Source: Pseudomonas haemolytica
Lineage (GTDB): Bacteria > Pseudomonadota > Gammaproteobacteria > Pseudomonadales > Pseudomonadaceae
Length of the DNA: 64,000 nucleotides
NCBI RefSeq assembly: GCF_009659625.1
Contig: NZ_VOIW01000001.1
Location: forward strand, 992,001-1,056,000
Direction: 5' to 3'
Shown: positions 41,659-49,809 of the stretch, one piece after another
Position numbering within the stretch: position 1 is the first letter of the stretch
How the letters are laid out: every line of letters begins with the position of its first letter
Translations under genes and position numbers: made by a program
Notes under the pieces: model-generated
Databases searched by the model: none
What the model was told of the DNA's origin: nothing
What the model saw: the letters and a program-made list of their open reading frames with translations, nothing else

Positions 41659-42492
41659 TTAGAACGTGACTTCCATATTCAGCGTAGGCGTTGAAGTTCG
41701 GCTCCCCCGGCCACCATCCACGCCAAATTTGTTATGCCAGTACTCGTACCCCACCCCCAGGTACAGGTTCGGCTTGACGCTTTTACCCGGCCGCACCGCC
41801 ACCATCAACGCCGTGCGCATCAGCGCTTCTGGCGCAGTATTGCGGCCGTGGTAGTCCTCGCCTTTCTCCCCGACGTAGTTGATAAACCCCTGGAATTTCG
41901 CCGCATGGTTGCCGACCTCGAACGGGCGCATCCAGGTCAGGTTGAGCATGTAGGTGTCGTCGAACGTGTGATTGGACTCTTGCGCGCCAGGGATGCCGGT
42001 GTGGTTCCTTTCCTTGTAGTACATCAGGCTCAGGTCCAGTACGCCGACGGTGTTGAACTTCAAGGTCGGGCCGATCACCAGGGCGCGCTTTTTGGCTGAC
42101 GCGAAGTTGTTGTTGCGGTTGGCATCGAAACCCAGGGTCAGCGCGTAATCCTTGATCAGGCCAGTGCCCGGCGGCAGGTCGAACACCCGCGAGGCATACA
42201 GCTGGTGCCGGTACACCGCGTACACCTCGCTGCCGCCGTGGTCGGTACCCTTGCGTGGGTCGCGGCTGTCGGACAGGAACACATCCAGATTGAGGAAGTT
42301 GCTGCCGTAGCGGTAGCCGCTGGCGTGGGTAAAGCTGTAGATGCGCTTGCTGAAATCGTCGGGGTTGTTCGGGTTGGTGAAGTGCTGGCCGTAGCGAAAA
42401 CCTACGCTGTTGTTCATCCATTCCACCGCGACAGCCTCCCCGCCGCCGAGAAGGGTTAAAGCAACGGTGGCGCCCTGTAGTGCCTTTTTCAT
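41659..42492 (-). CDS. Tsx/OmpK-type nucleoside-specific outer-membrane channel
   Basis: 277 aa from ATG 42492, where AAGGA and a clean signal peptide begin (MKKALQGATVALTLLGGGEA, cleavage after AVA). The mature part is a beta-barrel of Tsx type: VEWMNNSVGFRYGQHFTNPN, ANRNNNFASAKKRALVIGPT, DDTYMLNLTWMRPFEVG, FQGFINYVGEKG, and a terminal VTF with aromatic end. It should let nucleosides through the outer membrane. Divergent from the NCS2 permease gene, sharing a palindrome-rich promoter region. Confidence 0.87.
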   Translation of the reverse strand: MKKALQGATVALTLLGGGEAVAVEWMNNSVGFRYGQHFTNPNNPDDFSKRIYSFTHASGYRYGSNFLNLDVFLSDSRDPRKGTDHGGSEVYAVYRHQLYASRVFDLPPGTGLIKDYALTLGFDANRNNNFASAKKRALVIGPTLKFNTVGVLDLSLMYYKERNHTGIPGAQESNHTFDDTYMLNLTWMRPFEVGNHAAKFQGFINYVGEKGEDYHGRNTAPEALMRTALMVAVRPGKSVKPNLYLGVGYEYWHNKFGVDGGRGSRTSTPTLNMEVTF

Positions 42493-42573
42493 TATTTTTA
42501 GTCCTTTGGCGTTCTGGCTCATAACGGCCGAATTGTTTTTGTAACGCCGTTGGAGGGTATCTTGTTCGATTGA

Positions 42574-42617
42574 TTGTATACAACTCTATGGACATACAGT
42601 CTGTACATTGCATACAG
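42574..42617. promoter_or_regulatory. Cluster of palindromic operators between the porin and permease genes
   Basis: Three TGTA/TACA dyads lie in 44 bp: TTGTATACAA (42574-42583, perfect), TACAGTCTGTA (42595-42605, perfect) and the overlapping CTGTACATTGCATACAG (42601-42617, imperfect). They sit 82-126 bp upstream of the porin start and 34-77 bp upstream of the permease start. This suggests one regulator, of GntR or similar type, acting on both divergent genes. Confidence 0.6.
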
Positions 42618-42650
42618 TGAGCGCACAACAAAAACAGAGAACCCCTCACC

Positions 42651-44153
42651 ATGACTATCCCGAAGGCGTCACCGCAGCGGCCCGAAGATGAGAATCTGGG
42701 CGTCGCCGCCAACATGGCTTACGGCCTGCAGCATGTGCTCACCATGTACGGCGGCATCGTCGCCGTGCCGTTGATCGTCGGCCAGGCAGCCGGGTTGTCG
42801 CCGGCGGATATCGGCCTGTTGATCGCCGCTTCGCTGTTTGCTGGCGGCCTGGCCACGTTGTTGCAAACCCTTGGCCTGCCGTTCTTCGGCTGTCAGTTGC
42901 CGCTGGTGCAGGGCGTGTCGTTCGCGGGCGTGGCGACCATGGTGGCGATTGTCGGCAGTGACGGTGCCGGAGGGATTCCAGCGATTCTCGGCGCGGTGAT
43001 GGCCGCGTCGTTAATCGGCCTGTTGATCACCCCGGTGTTCTCGCGGATCACCAAATTCTTCCCGCCGCTGGTGACGGGCATTGTGATTACCACCATCGGC
43101 CTGACCCTGATGCCTGTGGCAGCACGCTGGGCCATGGGTGGCAACAGCCGTGCGGCGGACTTCGGCAGCATGTCGAATATCGGCCTGGCCGCGTTGACCC
43201 TGGTGCTGGTGCTGCTGCTGAGCAAAATCGGCAGCGCAACCATTTCGCGCTTGTCGATTCTGCTGGCGATGGTGATCGGCACGGTGATCGCGGTGCTTCT
43301 TGGCATGGCTGACTTCTCCAGTGTGACCCAGGGGCCGATGTTCGGCTTCCCCACACCTTTCCACTTCGGCATGCCAACCTTCCATGTGGCTGCGATCATT
43401 TCCATGTGCATCGTGGTGATGGTGACGCTGGTGGAAACCTCGGCGGATATCCTGGCCGTGGGCGAGATCATCGACACCAAGGTTGACTCCAAGCGCCTTG
43501 GCAATGGCCTGCGCGCCGATATGTTATCGAGCATGTTTGCGCCGATCTTCGGTTCGTTCACCCAGAGCGCGTTCGCCCAGAACGTCGGCCTGGTGGCCGT
43601 TACCGGGGTGAAGAGCCGGTTTGTGGTGGCTACCGGCGGGGTATTCCTGGTGGTGCTCGGCTTGCTGCCGTTCATGGGCCGGGTGATCGCAGCGGTGCCA
43701 ACCTCTGTGCTGGGCGGTGCCGGCATTGTGTTGTTCGGCACGGTGGCGGCCAGTGGTATTCGCACGCTGTCCAAGGTGGACTACCGCAACAACATGAACC
43801 TGATCATCGTGGCGACGAGTATCGGGTTTGGCATGATCCCCATCGCCGCGCCGAGCTTCTACGATCACTTTCCAACCTGGTTCGCGACCATTTTCCACTC
43901 GGGCATCAGTTCGTCGGCGATCATGGCGATCCTGCTGAACCTGGCGTTCAACCACTTCACCGCCGGCAACTCTGACCAGCAGTCAGTGTTTGTAGCGGGG
44001 ACTGAGCGCAGCTTGTGCTTTCGTGATGTGGCCGCGTTGCGCGACGGAGATTACTACCGGGGTGGGAAGTTGTTCGATGCCGAGGGCAAGGAGATTCCTT
44101 TGGTATCGGATACCTTGAAGAAAGCCGCAAAACCTGAAGCCACTGAGGTCTAA
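42651..44153 (+). CDS. NCS2-family nucleobase:cation symporter (xanthine/uric acid type)
   Basis: 500 aa with about fourteen hydrophobic segments. Family marks are GLQHVLTMYGGIVAVPLIVG, GCQLPLVQGVSFAGVATMVA, the signature region VETSADILAVGEI and GSFTQSAFAQNVGLVAVTGVKSRFVV (QNxG motif). The QNVGLVAVTGVKSR motif and the VETSAD segment point to the UapA/PbuX/XanP branch, which takes up xanthine or uric acid. It is next to a nucleoside porin and punRC. A short hairpin of REP type begins at the base after its stop codon and may end the transcript. Confidence 0.88.
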   Translation: MTIPKASPQRPEDENLGVAANMAYGLQHVLTMYGGIVAVPLIVGQAAGLSPADIGLLIAASLFAGGLATLLQTLGLPFFGCQLPLVQGVSFAGVATMVAIVGSDGAGGIPAILGAVMAASLIGLLITPVFSRITKFFPPLVTGIVITTIGLTLMPVAARWAMGGNSRAADFGSMSNIGLAALTLVLVLLLSKIGSATISRLSILLAMVIGTVIAVLLGMADFSSVTQGPMFGFPTPFHFGMPTFHVAAIISMCIVVMVTLVETSADILAVGEIIDTKVDSKRLGNGLRADMLSSMFAPIFGSFTQSAFAQNVGLVAVTGVKSRFVVATGGVFLVVLGLLPFMGRVIAAVPTSVLGGAGIVLFGTVAASGIRTLSKVDYRNNMNLIIVATSIGFGMIPIAAPSFYDHFPTWFATIFHSGISSSAIMAILLNLAFNHFTAGNSDQQSVFVAGTERSLCFRDVAALRDGDYYRGGKLFDAEGKEIPLVSDTLKKAAKPEATEV

Positions 44154-44183
44154 ATGTGAGAGGGGGCAAGCCCCCTCCCACAT
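44154..44183. repeat. REP-derived hairpin at the permease stop codon
   Basis: ATGTGAGAGGGGG-CAAG-CCCCCTCCCACAT: a minimal hairpin of two REP ends, starting directly after the TAA of the permease gene. It lies between convergent genes. Confidence 0.75.
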
Positions 44184-44190
44184 TGGGAAT

Positions 44191-45123
44191 TCAGCCAGCC
44201 TTGAGGGCTGTGTGCGGCAGTGAACACACCTCATCCAGAAACTTCACCACTGTCCCCATGCACGCTTGGCGTTCTTCCACATGGGGCATGTGGCTGGAGT
44301 CTTCAAACAGTGCCCAGCGCACGTCCGCGATCTCATCCAGGAAAGGCTTGACCACCAATGGCGTGGCCTCGTCATGCCGGCCGGAAATCACCAGGGTCGG
44401 TACCTTTATCGCCGACAGGCGGCCGATCACGTTCCAGTCCTTCAAGCTGCCGATCACGTGGAACTCGGTCGGGCCGCTCATGGCGTGGTACACCGTCGGG
44501 TCTGCATCGACCTGGGCAAAGGTGCGCGCCACTTCCTCCGGCCAAGGGTTGACCCGGCACACGTGCTGGTCATAGAAAATCCGCGAAGCGGCCAGGTATT
44601 CCGGGTCTTGATAGGTGCCAGCCTGCTCGTGTTTGAGCAGGGTTTCGTGCACACCCTCAGGCAACAGTTTGCGCAGACGGTTGGCTTCGCTGACCCAGGT
44701 ACGCATGCAGGTGGGTGAGTTGGCAGGAATAAACGCGCGCAGGCCCTTGGGTTGCAGGATCGCATGCTCGCTGCCCAGCATGCCGCCCCAGGATTGGCCG
44801 AGAATTGCATAGTTCTCGCTGATCTGCAGGTGGTCCAGCAGGTTGTTCAACTCTTCGAGGAACAGGCCGATGGTCCAGAACGACGGGTCTTTCTCTGGCA
44901 AGTGCGTAGAGCGGCCGTTGCCCAGTTGGTCGTAGTGAATCACCGCATGGCCGCTGGCGGCGACATCCTTGAAGGCATCCACGTAATCGTGGGTGCAACC
45001 CGGGCCACCATGGATGATCACCAACGGCGTACGGCCTGTGGTCAGGTCGCCCGTGACGCGATACCAGGTCTGATAGGCGCCAAAGGGCGCGTAGCCTTCG
45101 CGAACTTTCTCGATGAATTCCAT
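44191..45123 (-). CDS. Proline iminopeptidase-family alpha/beta hydrolase (first of two beside the LuxR gene)
   Basis: 310 aa. It is an alpha/beta hydrolase of the tricorn/proline iminopeptidase type: oxyanion region [25 protein letters not shown], the nucleophile elbow [11 protein letters not shown] (Ser about 112), [13 protein letters not shown] (Asp) and [11 protein letters not shown] (His). It releases N-terminal proline or related residues from small peptides or amides. The second copy at 46164 lies across the LuxR-type gene. A lux-box-like dyad (45184-45203) lies about 60 bp upstream of its start codon, so it probably belongs to the same regulon. Confidence 0.87.
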   Translation of the reverse strand: MEFIEKVREGYAPFGAYQTWYRVTGDLTTGRTPLVIIHGGPGCTHDYVDAFKDVAASGHAVIHYDQLGNGRSTHLPEKDPSFWTIGLFLEELNNLLDHLQISENYAILGQSWGGMLGSEHAILQPKGLRAFIPANSPTCMRTWVSEANRLRKLLPEGVHETLLKHEQAGTYQDPEYLAASRIFYDQHVCRVNPWPEEVARTFAQVDADPTVYHAMSGPTEFHVIGSLKDWNVIGRLSAIKVPTLVISGRHDEATPLVVKPFLDEIADVRWALFEDSSHMPHVEERQACMGTVVKFLDEVCSLPHTALKAG

Positions 45124-45183
45124 TTCGTGCCCCGCTCTGAAAAAAGGATCAGGGCTACGATAGTCTGAACAAAAAGTTTAGGT

Positions 45184-45203
45184 AACTAGCAAAACAGCTA
45201 GGT
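45184..45203. promoter_or_regulatory. Lux-box-like dyad upstream of the first iminopeptidase gene
   Basis: AACTAGCAAAACAGCTAGGT (20 bp). The inner arms CTAGC/GCTAG are perfect around six bases. The length and the AxCT...AGGT ends match the lux-box form. Its right half CTAGGT is the same as that of the box at 46061-46080. It lies 60 bp upstream of the minus-strand ATG at 45123. Confidence 0.6.
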
Positions 45204-45215
45204 TTTTTCTAAAGC

Positions 45216-46001
45216 TCAACCTTCCAGCAAGCGGTAGTGGGTGGCCCGCACAACCGCCTGTACACGGTTCTTGGCCCCCAGTTTGTGCATGGCCGAGGCC
45301 AAGTGCAGGGTGACCACCGCCAGTGAACGGCTCAATTGCGTGGCGATTTCGGCGGCGGTCAGGCCATCGGCGGCCCATTTCAGGCATTCGCGTTCGCGCT
45401 TGGTCAGGTGGATATGCGGGTAGGCGCGTAGCTCCTTGCTGAACAGCGGGTACGCCGCTTCTTGCAAGGCATGGGTAATCAGGCTGAAATCGGCCAGCGT
45501 ATGTTGTGCGTCCTTCAATACCGTGCGCGCCTTGCCGGTGCGCAACCCGGTCAGCGACGCGAAGCCGCCCCGGGGCAGATGAATCGGTACGCTGACGCCG
45601 CAGGTCAATTGCCGTTCATGCAGGTACGAGGACACGGGGGCGTGGCAGGGGTCGATGATTTTTTGCAGGGCAGTCTCGGTCTTCGCTTCATAGGACCAGA
45701 CAAACGGCGATACCGTGCTCAACGCCAGGTGCTGCACCGGGTCGATCTGGTAAAACCCTTCGCTGCACCATAAGGCGTACCAGTCGGTCGGGGTGTTACG
45801 CAGTTGCAGAAGCGAGGGCGTAATCAGTGCACCATCGAGGTCAATGGGCACCGGGGTGTAGTCATACACCAGTGCATCGAAGCCCAGTTGTTGGGCAAGG
45901 ATAAACGTATTGTCCATCTGTTCATCCAGGCTCCTGCCTGGCATGAGACGATTATTGAAGGCGGTCAGCTTGGCCAGCATCCGTTCTGCTCCCGAATTCA
46001 T
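45216..46001 (-). CDS. pipR: LuxR-family solo regulator of the PipR/PsoR/OryR plant-responsive type
   Basis: 261 aa from ATG 46001 (GAG 6 nt upstream); a GTG at 46034 is a longer option. Residues about 20-165 form the autoinducer-binding domain. In WYALWCSEGFYQIDPVQHLA, Trp74 and Trp78 line up by hand with TraR Trp57 and Tyr61, so the Tyr has become Trp, as in plant-responsive solos. The C-terminus has the LuxR HTH: LTKRERECLKWAADGLTAAEIATQLSRS (in parts). There is no luxI gene. Neighbours are two proline iminopeptidase genes and a peptide-type ABC importer, the exact setting of PipR in Pseudomonas sp. GM79. Confidence 0.82.
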   Translation of the reverse strand: MNSGAERMLAKLTAFNNRLMPGRSLDEQMDNTFILAQQLGFDALVYDYTPVPIDLDGALITPSLLQLRNTPTDWYALWCSEGFYQIDPVQHLALSTVSPFVWSYEAKTETALQKIIDPCHAPVSSYLHERQLTCGVSVPIHLPRGGFASLTGLRTGKARTVLKDAQHTLADFSLITHALQEAAYPLFSKELRAYPHIHLTKRERECLKWAADGLTAAEIATQLSRSLAVVTLHLASAMHKLGAKNRVQAVVRATHYRLLEG

Positions 46002-46060
46002 TTGAATCTCGACTTGCGGCAAGTAGAATGCCACGCCCCGGCGAAGGACTGCCAGGCCAA

Positions 46061-46080
46061 ACCTATAAGAAATACTAGGT
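46061..46080. promoter_or_regulatory. Lux-box-like dyad between pipR and pipA
   Basis: ACCTATAAGAAATACTAGGT (20 bp) has arms ACCTA/TAGGT; with one more base each side they are AACCTA/TAGGTT. The form is that of a classic lux box (ACCT-N12-AGGT). It lies 83 bp before the pipA start codon and 59 bp before the pipR start codon used here, so it could serve both divergent genes. Confidence 0.7.
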
Positions 46081-46163
46081 TATGGACGCACGGCATCCTC
46101 GGTAGTGTTGACCTGATAAACGGCCGCTACCCGCCAGGCCGATACAACACAAGGAATGTATGC

Positions 46164-47051
46164 ATGTGGCGTGAAATTGCCCCCGACCAGCAGTACAACG
46201 TGCAAGTCGACGGCCATAACCTCGTGGTCTACAGCTTCGGCGAAGGCGATGAGGTACTGCTGTGTCTCAACGGCGGGCCGGGCCTGCCGTGTGACTATCT
46301 GCGTGACGCCCATGGCTGGCTCAAAGCCCATAACCTGCGAGTGGTTGCATTCGACCAGCTTGGCACGGGCGCATCAGCCAGACCGACCGATATTGCCCTG
46401 TGGGAAATCCGCCGTTATGTCGAAGAAGTCGAGACCGTGCGCCAAGCGCTGGATCTGGGCCGCGTGCATTTGCTCGGGCATTCCTGGGGCGGTTGGCTGG
46501 GTATCGAATACGCCATTCATTACCCCGATGCGCTGAAAAGCCTGATCCTGGAAAACACCGTCGGCGACATTCCGCATTTGTCCCAGGAACTCGAACGCCT
46601 GCGTGGCGCCCTGGGCAGCGAAACCGTGGCCATGATGCAACGCCACGAAGCCATGGGTACCCTCGACCACCCGCAATACCAAGCCGCCATTACCTTGCTC
46701 AACTATCGCCACGTGTGCCGCCTCGACGAATGGCCGGAGCCGCTCAAGCGCTCCCTGGGCGACTGGAACATGGGGCCTTACGAAACCATGCAAGGCCCCA
46801 ATGAGTTCCTCTATATCGGCAACCTCAAGGACTGGAACCGCCTCAACGAAATGGCCGAGTTCAAGATGCCGATCCTGATCACCACCGGCCAGCACGACGA
46901 ACTCACCCCCGCCTGCGCCATGCGCATGAAGCTCGCGGCCACTCACGCCGAACTGCACGTATTTCCCAATAGCAGCCATATGCCGTTTTATGAGGAACCC
47001 CATGCGTACTTCCCCGTGCTGCTGGACTTTCTCGCCCGCCACCGAGGCTGA
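46164..47051 (+). CDS. pipA: Proline iminopeptidase
   Basis: 295 aa with AAGGAA 7 nt before ATG 46164. The fold and catalytic set are clear: LCLNGGPGLPCDYLRDAHGW, AFDQLGTGAS, LLGHSWGGWLGIEYAIHYP (nucleophile Ser about 105), LITTGQHDELTP (Asp) and FPNSSHMPFYEEP (His). In the GM79 system pipA is the gene that PipR switches on in response to plant material. Here it is divergent from pipR behind a lux-box-like dyad. It is followed after 3 nt by the ABC importer genes, so it is the first gene of a six-gene operon. Confidence 0.88.
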   Translation: MWREIAPDQQYNVQVDGHNLVVYSFGEGDEVLLCLNGGPGLPCDYLRDAHGWLKAHNLRVVAFDQLGTGASARPTDIALWEIRRYVEEVETVRQALDLGRVHLLGHSWGGWLGIEYAIHYPDALKSLILENTVGDIPHLSQELERLRGALGSETVAMMQRHEAMGTLDHPQYQAAITLLNYRHVCRLDEWPEPLKRSLGDWNMGPYETMQGPNEFLYIGNLKDWNRLNEMAEFKMPILITTGQHDELTPACAMRMKLAATHAELHVFPNSSHMPFYEEPHAYFPVLLDFLARHRG

Positions 47052-47054
47052 CGC

Positions 47055-48002
47055 ATGAACCTGGCGCGTTACCGTTTTGTCTTGTCCCGGCCGCTGCAAT
47101 TGTTGCCGGTGTTGTTTGGCATCAGCCTGATTACCTTCGTGTTGGTGCGCTCGATCCCGGGTGACCCGGCGCGGGCGCTGCTGGGCTCGCGCAGCACGCC
47201 GGATGCCCTGCTGAAAATCCGCGCCCAGTTCGGCCTCGACCAGCCCTTGTGGCTGCAATATTTCTATTTCCTGAAGAACCTGCTCAAGGGCGACCTCGGT
47301 CAATCGCTGCTTTACAAGGTTGACGCCCTGAAACTGATCGTCACCCGTATCGAGCCGACCCTGGTGCTGGTGCTGGGCAGCGTAGTCCTGGCGTTGCTGA
47401 TCGCGGTGCCGCTGGCGACAGTGGCGGCACGCAATAAGGGCGGTTGGGCGGACAACCTGATCCGCGTATTCACCACGGTCGGCCTGGGCATGCCGGCATT
47501 CTGGCTGGGGTTGATGCTGATCTTGCTGCTCAGCGTGCAATGGGGCCTGTTTCCGGTGTCCGGCTACGGTCGCACCTGGGTGGATAAGGCGCACCATATG
47601 GTCTTGCCCTGCCTGACCATCGCTCTGGCGCTGTCGGCGGTGCTGGTGCGCAACCTGCGGGCGAGCATGTTGATGGAGTTGCAGGCCGATCATGTCACCG
47701 CTGCCCGTGCGCGGGGCTTGTCGGAAGCCGCCGTGTTTCGTCGGCATGTGTTGCCCAACTCCCTGGTGCCGGCGGTCAACCTGCTGGCGGTCAACATCGG
47801 CTGGCTGATCAGCGGCACGGTGGTTATCGAAAGTCTGTTCGCCATTCCGGGCATCGGCCAGTTGCTGGTGCGCGGTATTTTTACCCGCGATTACATGGTG
47901 GTTCAGGGCGTGGCGATGGTGCTGGCGTGTGCCACGGTGGTGGTCAACTTCGTTGCCGACGTGGTAACGGTGGCCCTCGACCCACGGGTGAAGATGCAAT
48001 GA
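47055..48002 (+). CDS. Peptide-type ABC importer permease (DppB/OppB-like)
   Basis: 315 aa with six membrane segments. The N-terminus LQLLPVLFGISLITFVLVRSIPGDPARALLG is the DppB/OppB signature. The C-terminal EAA-type loop lies in ARARGLSEAAVFRRHVLPNSLVPAVNLL (parts of one run). It starts 3 nt after pipA, and its stop overlaps the start of the next permease gene (ATGA). Confidence 0.9.
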   Translation: MNLARYRFVLSRPLQLLPVLFGISLITFVLVRSIPGDPARALLGSRSTPDALLKIRAQFGLDQPLWLQYFYFLKNLLKGDLGQSLLYKVDALKLIVTRIEPTLVLVLGSVVLALLIAVPLATVAARNKGGWADNLIRVFTTVGLGMPAFWLGLMLILLLSVQWGLFPVSGYGRTWVDKAHHMVLPCLTIALALSAVLVRNLRASMLMELQADHVTAARARGLSEAAVFRRHVLPNSLVPAVNLLAVNIGWLISGTVVIESLFAIPGIGQLLVRGIFTRDYMVVQGVAMVLACATVVVNFVADVVTVALDPRVKMQ

Positions 48003-48856
48003 GCAGCCGCCCACTGATTGCCCCATGGCGTTTGCGCCTGCGCTTCGGGTTTCGCAATGGTCGGCTGACCGCCGCGTGGGGCCTGTTGATCCTGCTTGCG
48101 TGGTTGGCCCTGGCGCTGTTTGCGCCGTGGATCGCACCTTTTGACCCCATCGCGCAGAACACCGACATGAGTTTGCTGGCGCCCAGCCTTGGGCACCCGT
48201 TTGGTACGGACAATTACGGCAGGGATGTTTTATCGAGGGTGATCTGGGGCGCGCGCATCGACCTGCAACTGGCGATTGTCGGGGTGATCTTCCCGTTCAT
48301 CATCGGCACTTTCGTCGGTGCGGTGTCCGGCTACGTAGGCGGGCGTTTCGACAGTTTCTGCATGCGCGTGATCGATGTCGTCCTGGCGTTTCCGTTCCTG
48401 GTGCTGATGCTGGCGATCATGGCCATTCTCGGGCCGGGCTTAAAGAGTTTCTATATCGCCATGGCGCTGGTGGGCTGGGTGTCGTATGCGCGGCTGATTC
48501 GCTCGCAGATCCTGGTGCTCAAGGAAAGCGAGTTTGCCCTGGCCGCCAAGAGCCTGGGCTTTGGCCATGGGCGCATTTTGTTCCGGCATTTGCTGCCCAA
48601 TGCCCTGTTTGGTTCCGTCGTATTTTCCATGTCCGACGCAGTGCTGGTGCTGCTCAATGGCGCCGCCGTGAGTTACCTGGGCCTGGGCGTGCAACCCCCC
48701 ACCGCCGAGTGGGGGACGATGGTGGCCGAAGGGCAAGCCTTTATCACCACGGCTTGGTGGATCTGCACCTTCCCGGGCTTGGCCATCGTGACCCTGGCGA
48801 TGGGCTTCAGCCTATTGGCTGACGGCGTCGCACAAGTGTTGGGGGATCGCGCATGA
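47999..48856 (+). CDS. Peptide-type ABC importer permease (DppC/OppC-like)
   Basis: 285 aa from ATG 47999, which overlaps the previous stop. The N-terminal part has the OppC-type first helix (GLLILLAWLALALFAPWIAPFDP) and HPFGTDNYGRDVLSRVIWGARIDL, diagnostic for DppC. The EAA loop is AAKSLGFGHGRILFRHLLPNAL. It pairs with the DppB-like subunit in the membrane. It overlaps the following ATPase gene by 4 nt. Confidence 0.9.
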   Translation: MSSRPLIAPWRLRLRFGFRNGRLTAAWGLLILLAWLALALFAPWIAPFDPIAQNTDMSLLAPSLGHPFGTDNYGRDVLSRVIWGARIDLQLAIVGVIFPFIIGTFVGAVSGYVGGRFDSFCMRVIDVVLAFPFLVLMLAIMAILGPGLKSFYIAMALVGWVSYARLIRSQILVLKESEFALAAKSLGFGHGRILFRHLLPNALFGSVVFSMSDAVLVLLNGAAVSYLGLGVQPPTAEWGTMVAEGQAFITTAWWICTFPGLAIVTLAMGFSLLADGVAQVLGDRA

Positions 48857-49809
48857 GCCTGCTGCAAGTGCGCGACCTCAGTGTGATCGCCAACAACGCC
48901 GGGCGTGATGTTACCTTGGTAGACCGCGTGTCCTTCGACTTGGCCGAAGGTGAAATCCTTGGGCTGGTGGGCGAGAGCGGTTCGGGCAAGACCATGGCCT
49001 GTCGCGGCTTGATGCGCTTGCTCCCATCGCCAAACCTGCGGGTCCAGGGTGGCACCGTGCGGCTTGCCGGCCAGGACCTGTTGCAACTGGATGATGCCGG
49101 CATGCGTGCGGTGCGAGGCGGGCAACTGGGCATGATCTTCCAGAACCCCAGCAGCCACCTGGACCCGCTGATGCGCATCGGTGAGCAGATTGCCGAGGGC
49201 ATTCGCCTGCATCAAGGTGCTTCGAAAAAAGACGCCCGCTTGCAGGCCATCGAGGTGCTGCGCCAGGTCGGGATTCCTGACCCCCAGGCGCGGGTCGACA
49301 ACTACCCCCATGAGTTTTCTGGTGGCATGCGCCAGCGCGCGATGATCGCCGTGGCCCTGGGCTGCAACCCGAAAGTGCTGATCGCCGACGAGCCGACCAC
49401 CGCCCTCGATGTGACGGTGCAGGCGCAAATCCTGCGCCTGTTGCTCGACCTGCGCGACCAGCGTGGCCTGTCGATCATCATGATCACCCATGACCTGGGC
49501 GTGGTCGCGCAAACCTGCGACTCCATCGCCGTGATGTACGCCGGGCGCCTGTGCGAGCACGGCAGCAAATACGCGCTGTTGGCCCACCCGCAACACCCGT
49601 ACACCGCTGGCCTGATCGACTGCCAGCCGGCCCATGGCAGCGGCCATGCCTTGCTGCGCACGATCCCCGGCCAGCCGCCGTTGCTCGATGAGTTGCCCGC
49701 GGGTTGCCGCTTCAACCCGCGTTGTCCGCAGGCCGGTGCCTTGTGCACTGAGTTGCTGCCGCAAGGCGCACGCGTGGCCTGTCACTATCCGTTGGGAGGG
49801 CGACCATGA
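48853..49809 (+). CDS. Peptide-type ABC importer ATPase (DppD/OppD-like)
   Basis: 318 aa. Walker [17 protein letters not shown] (about 36-51), Q-loop [20 protein letters not shown] signature [15 protein letters not shown], Walker [17 protein letters not shown] and the switch His in MITHDLGVV. The C-terminal CxxxP-type cysteine region ([15 protein letters not shown]) is the Fe-S-like tail of oligopeptide ATPases. Overlaps its neighbours by 4 nt on each side. Confidence 0.92.
   Translation: MSLLQVRDLSVIANNAGRDVTLVDRVSFDLAEGEILGLVGESGSGKTMACRGLMRLLPSPNLRVQGGTVRLAGQDLLQLDDAGMRAVRGGQLGMIFQNPSSHLDPLMRIGEQIAEGIRLHQGASKKDARLQAIEVLRQVGIPDPQARVDNYPHEFSGGMRQRAMIAVALGCNPKVLIADEPTTALDVTVQAQILRLLLDLRDQRGLSIIMITHDLGVVAQTCDSIAVMYAGRLCEHGSKYALLAHPQHPYTAGLIDCQPAHGSGHALLRTIPGQPPLLDELPAGCRFNPRCPQAGALCTELLPQGARVACHYPLGGRP

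Noticed and set aside
42893..43774. 293-codon open frame on the minus strand opposite the NCS2 permease
   Set aside because: The complement of membrane-protein codons gives a Thr/Pro/Ser-rich frame; no family match.
46374..48137. 587-codon open frame on the minus strand opposite pipA and the first permease gene
   Set aside because: Rich in His, Gln and Arg, as expected from the complement of coding DNA; the plus-strand genes are certain.
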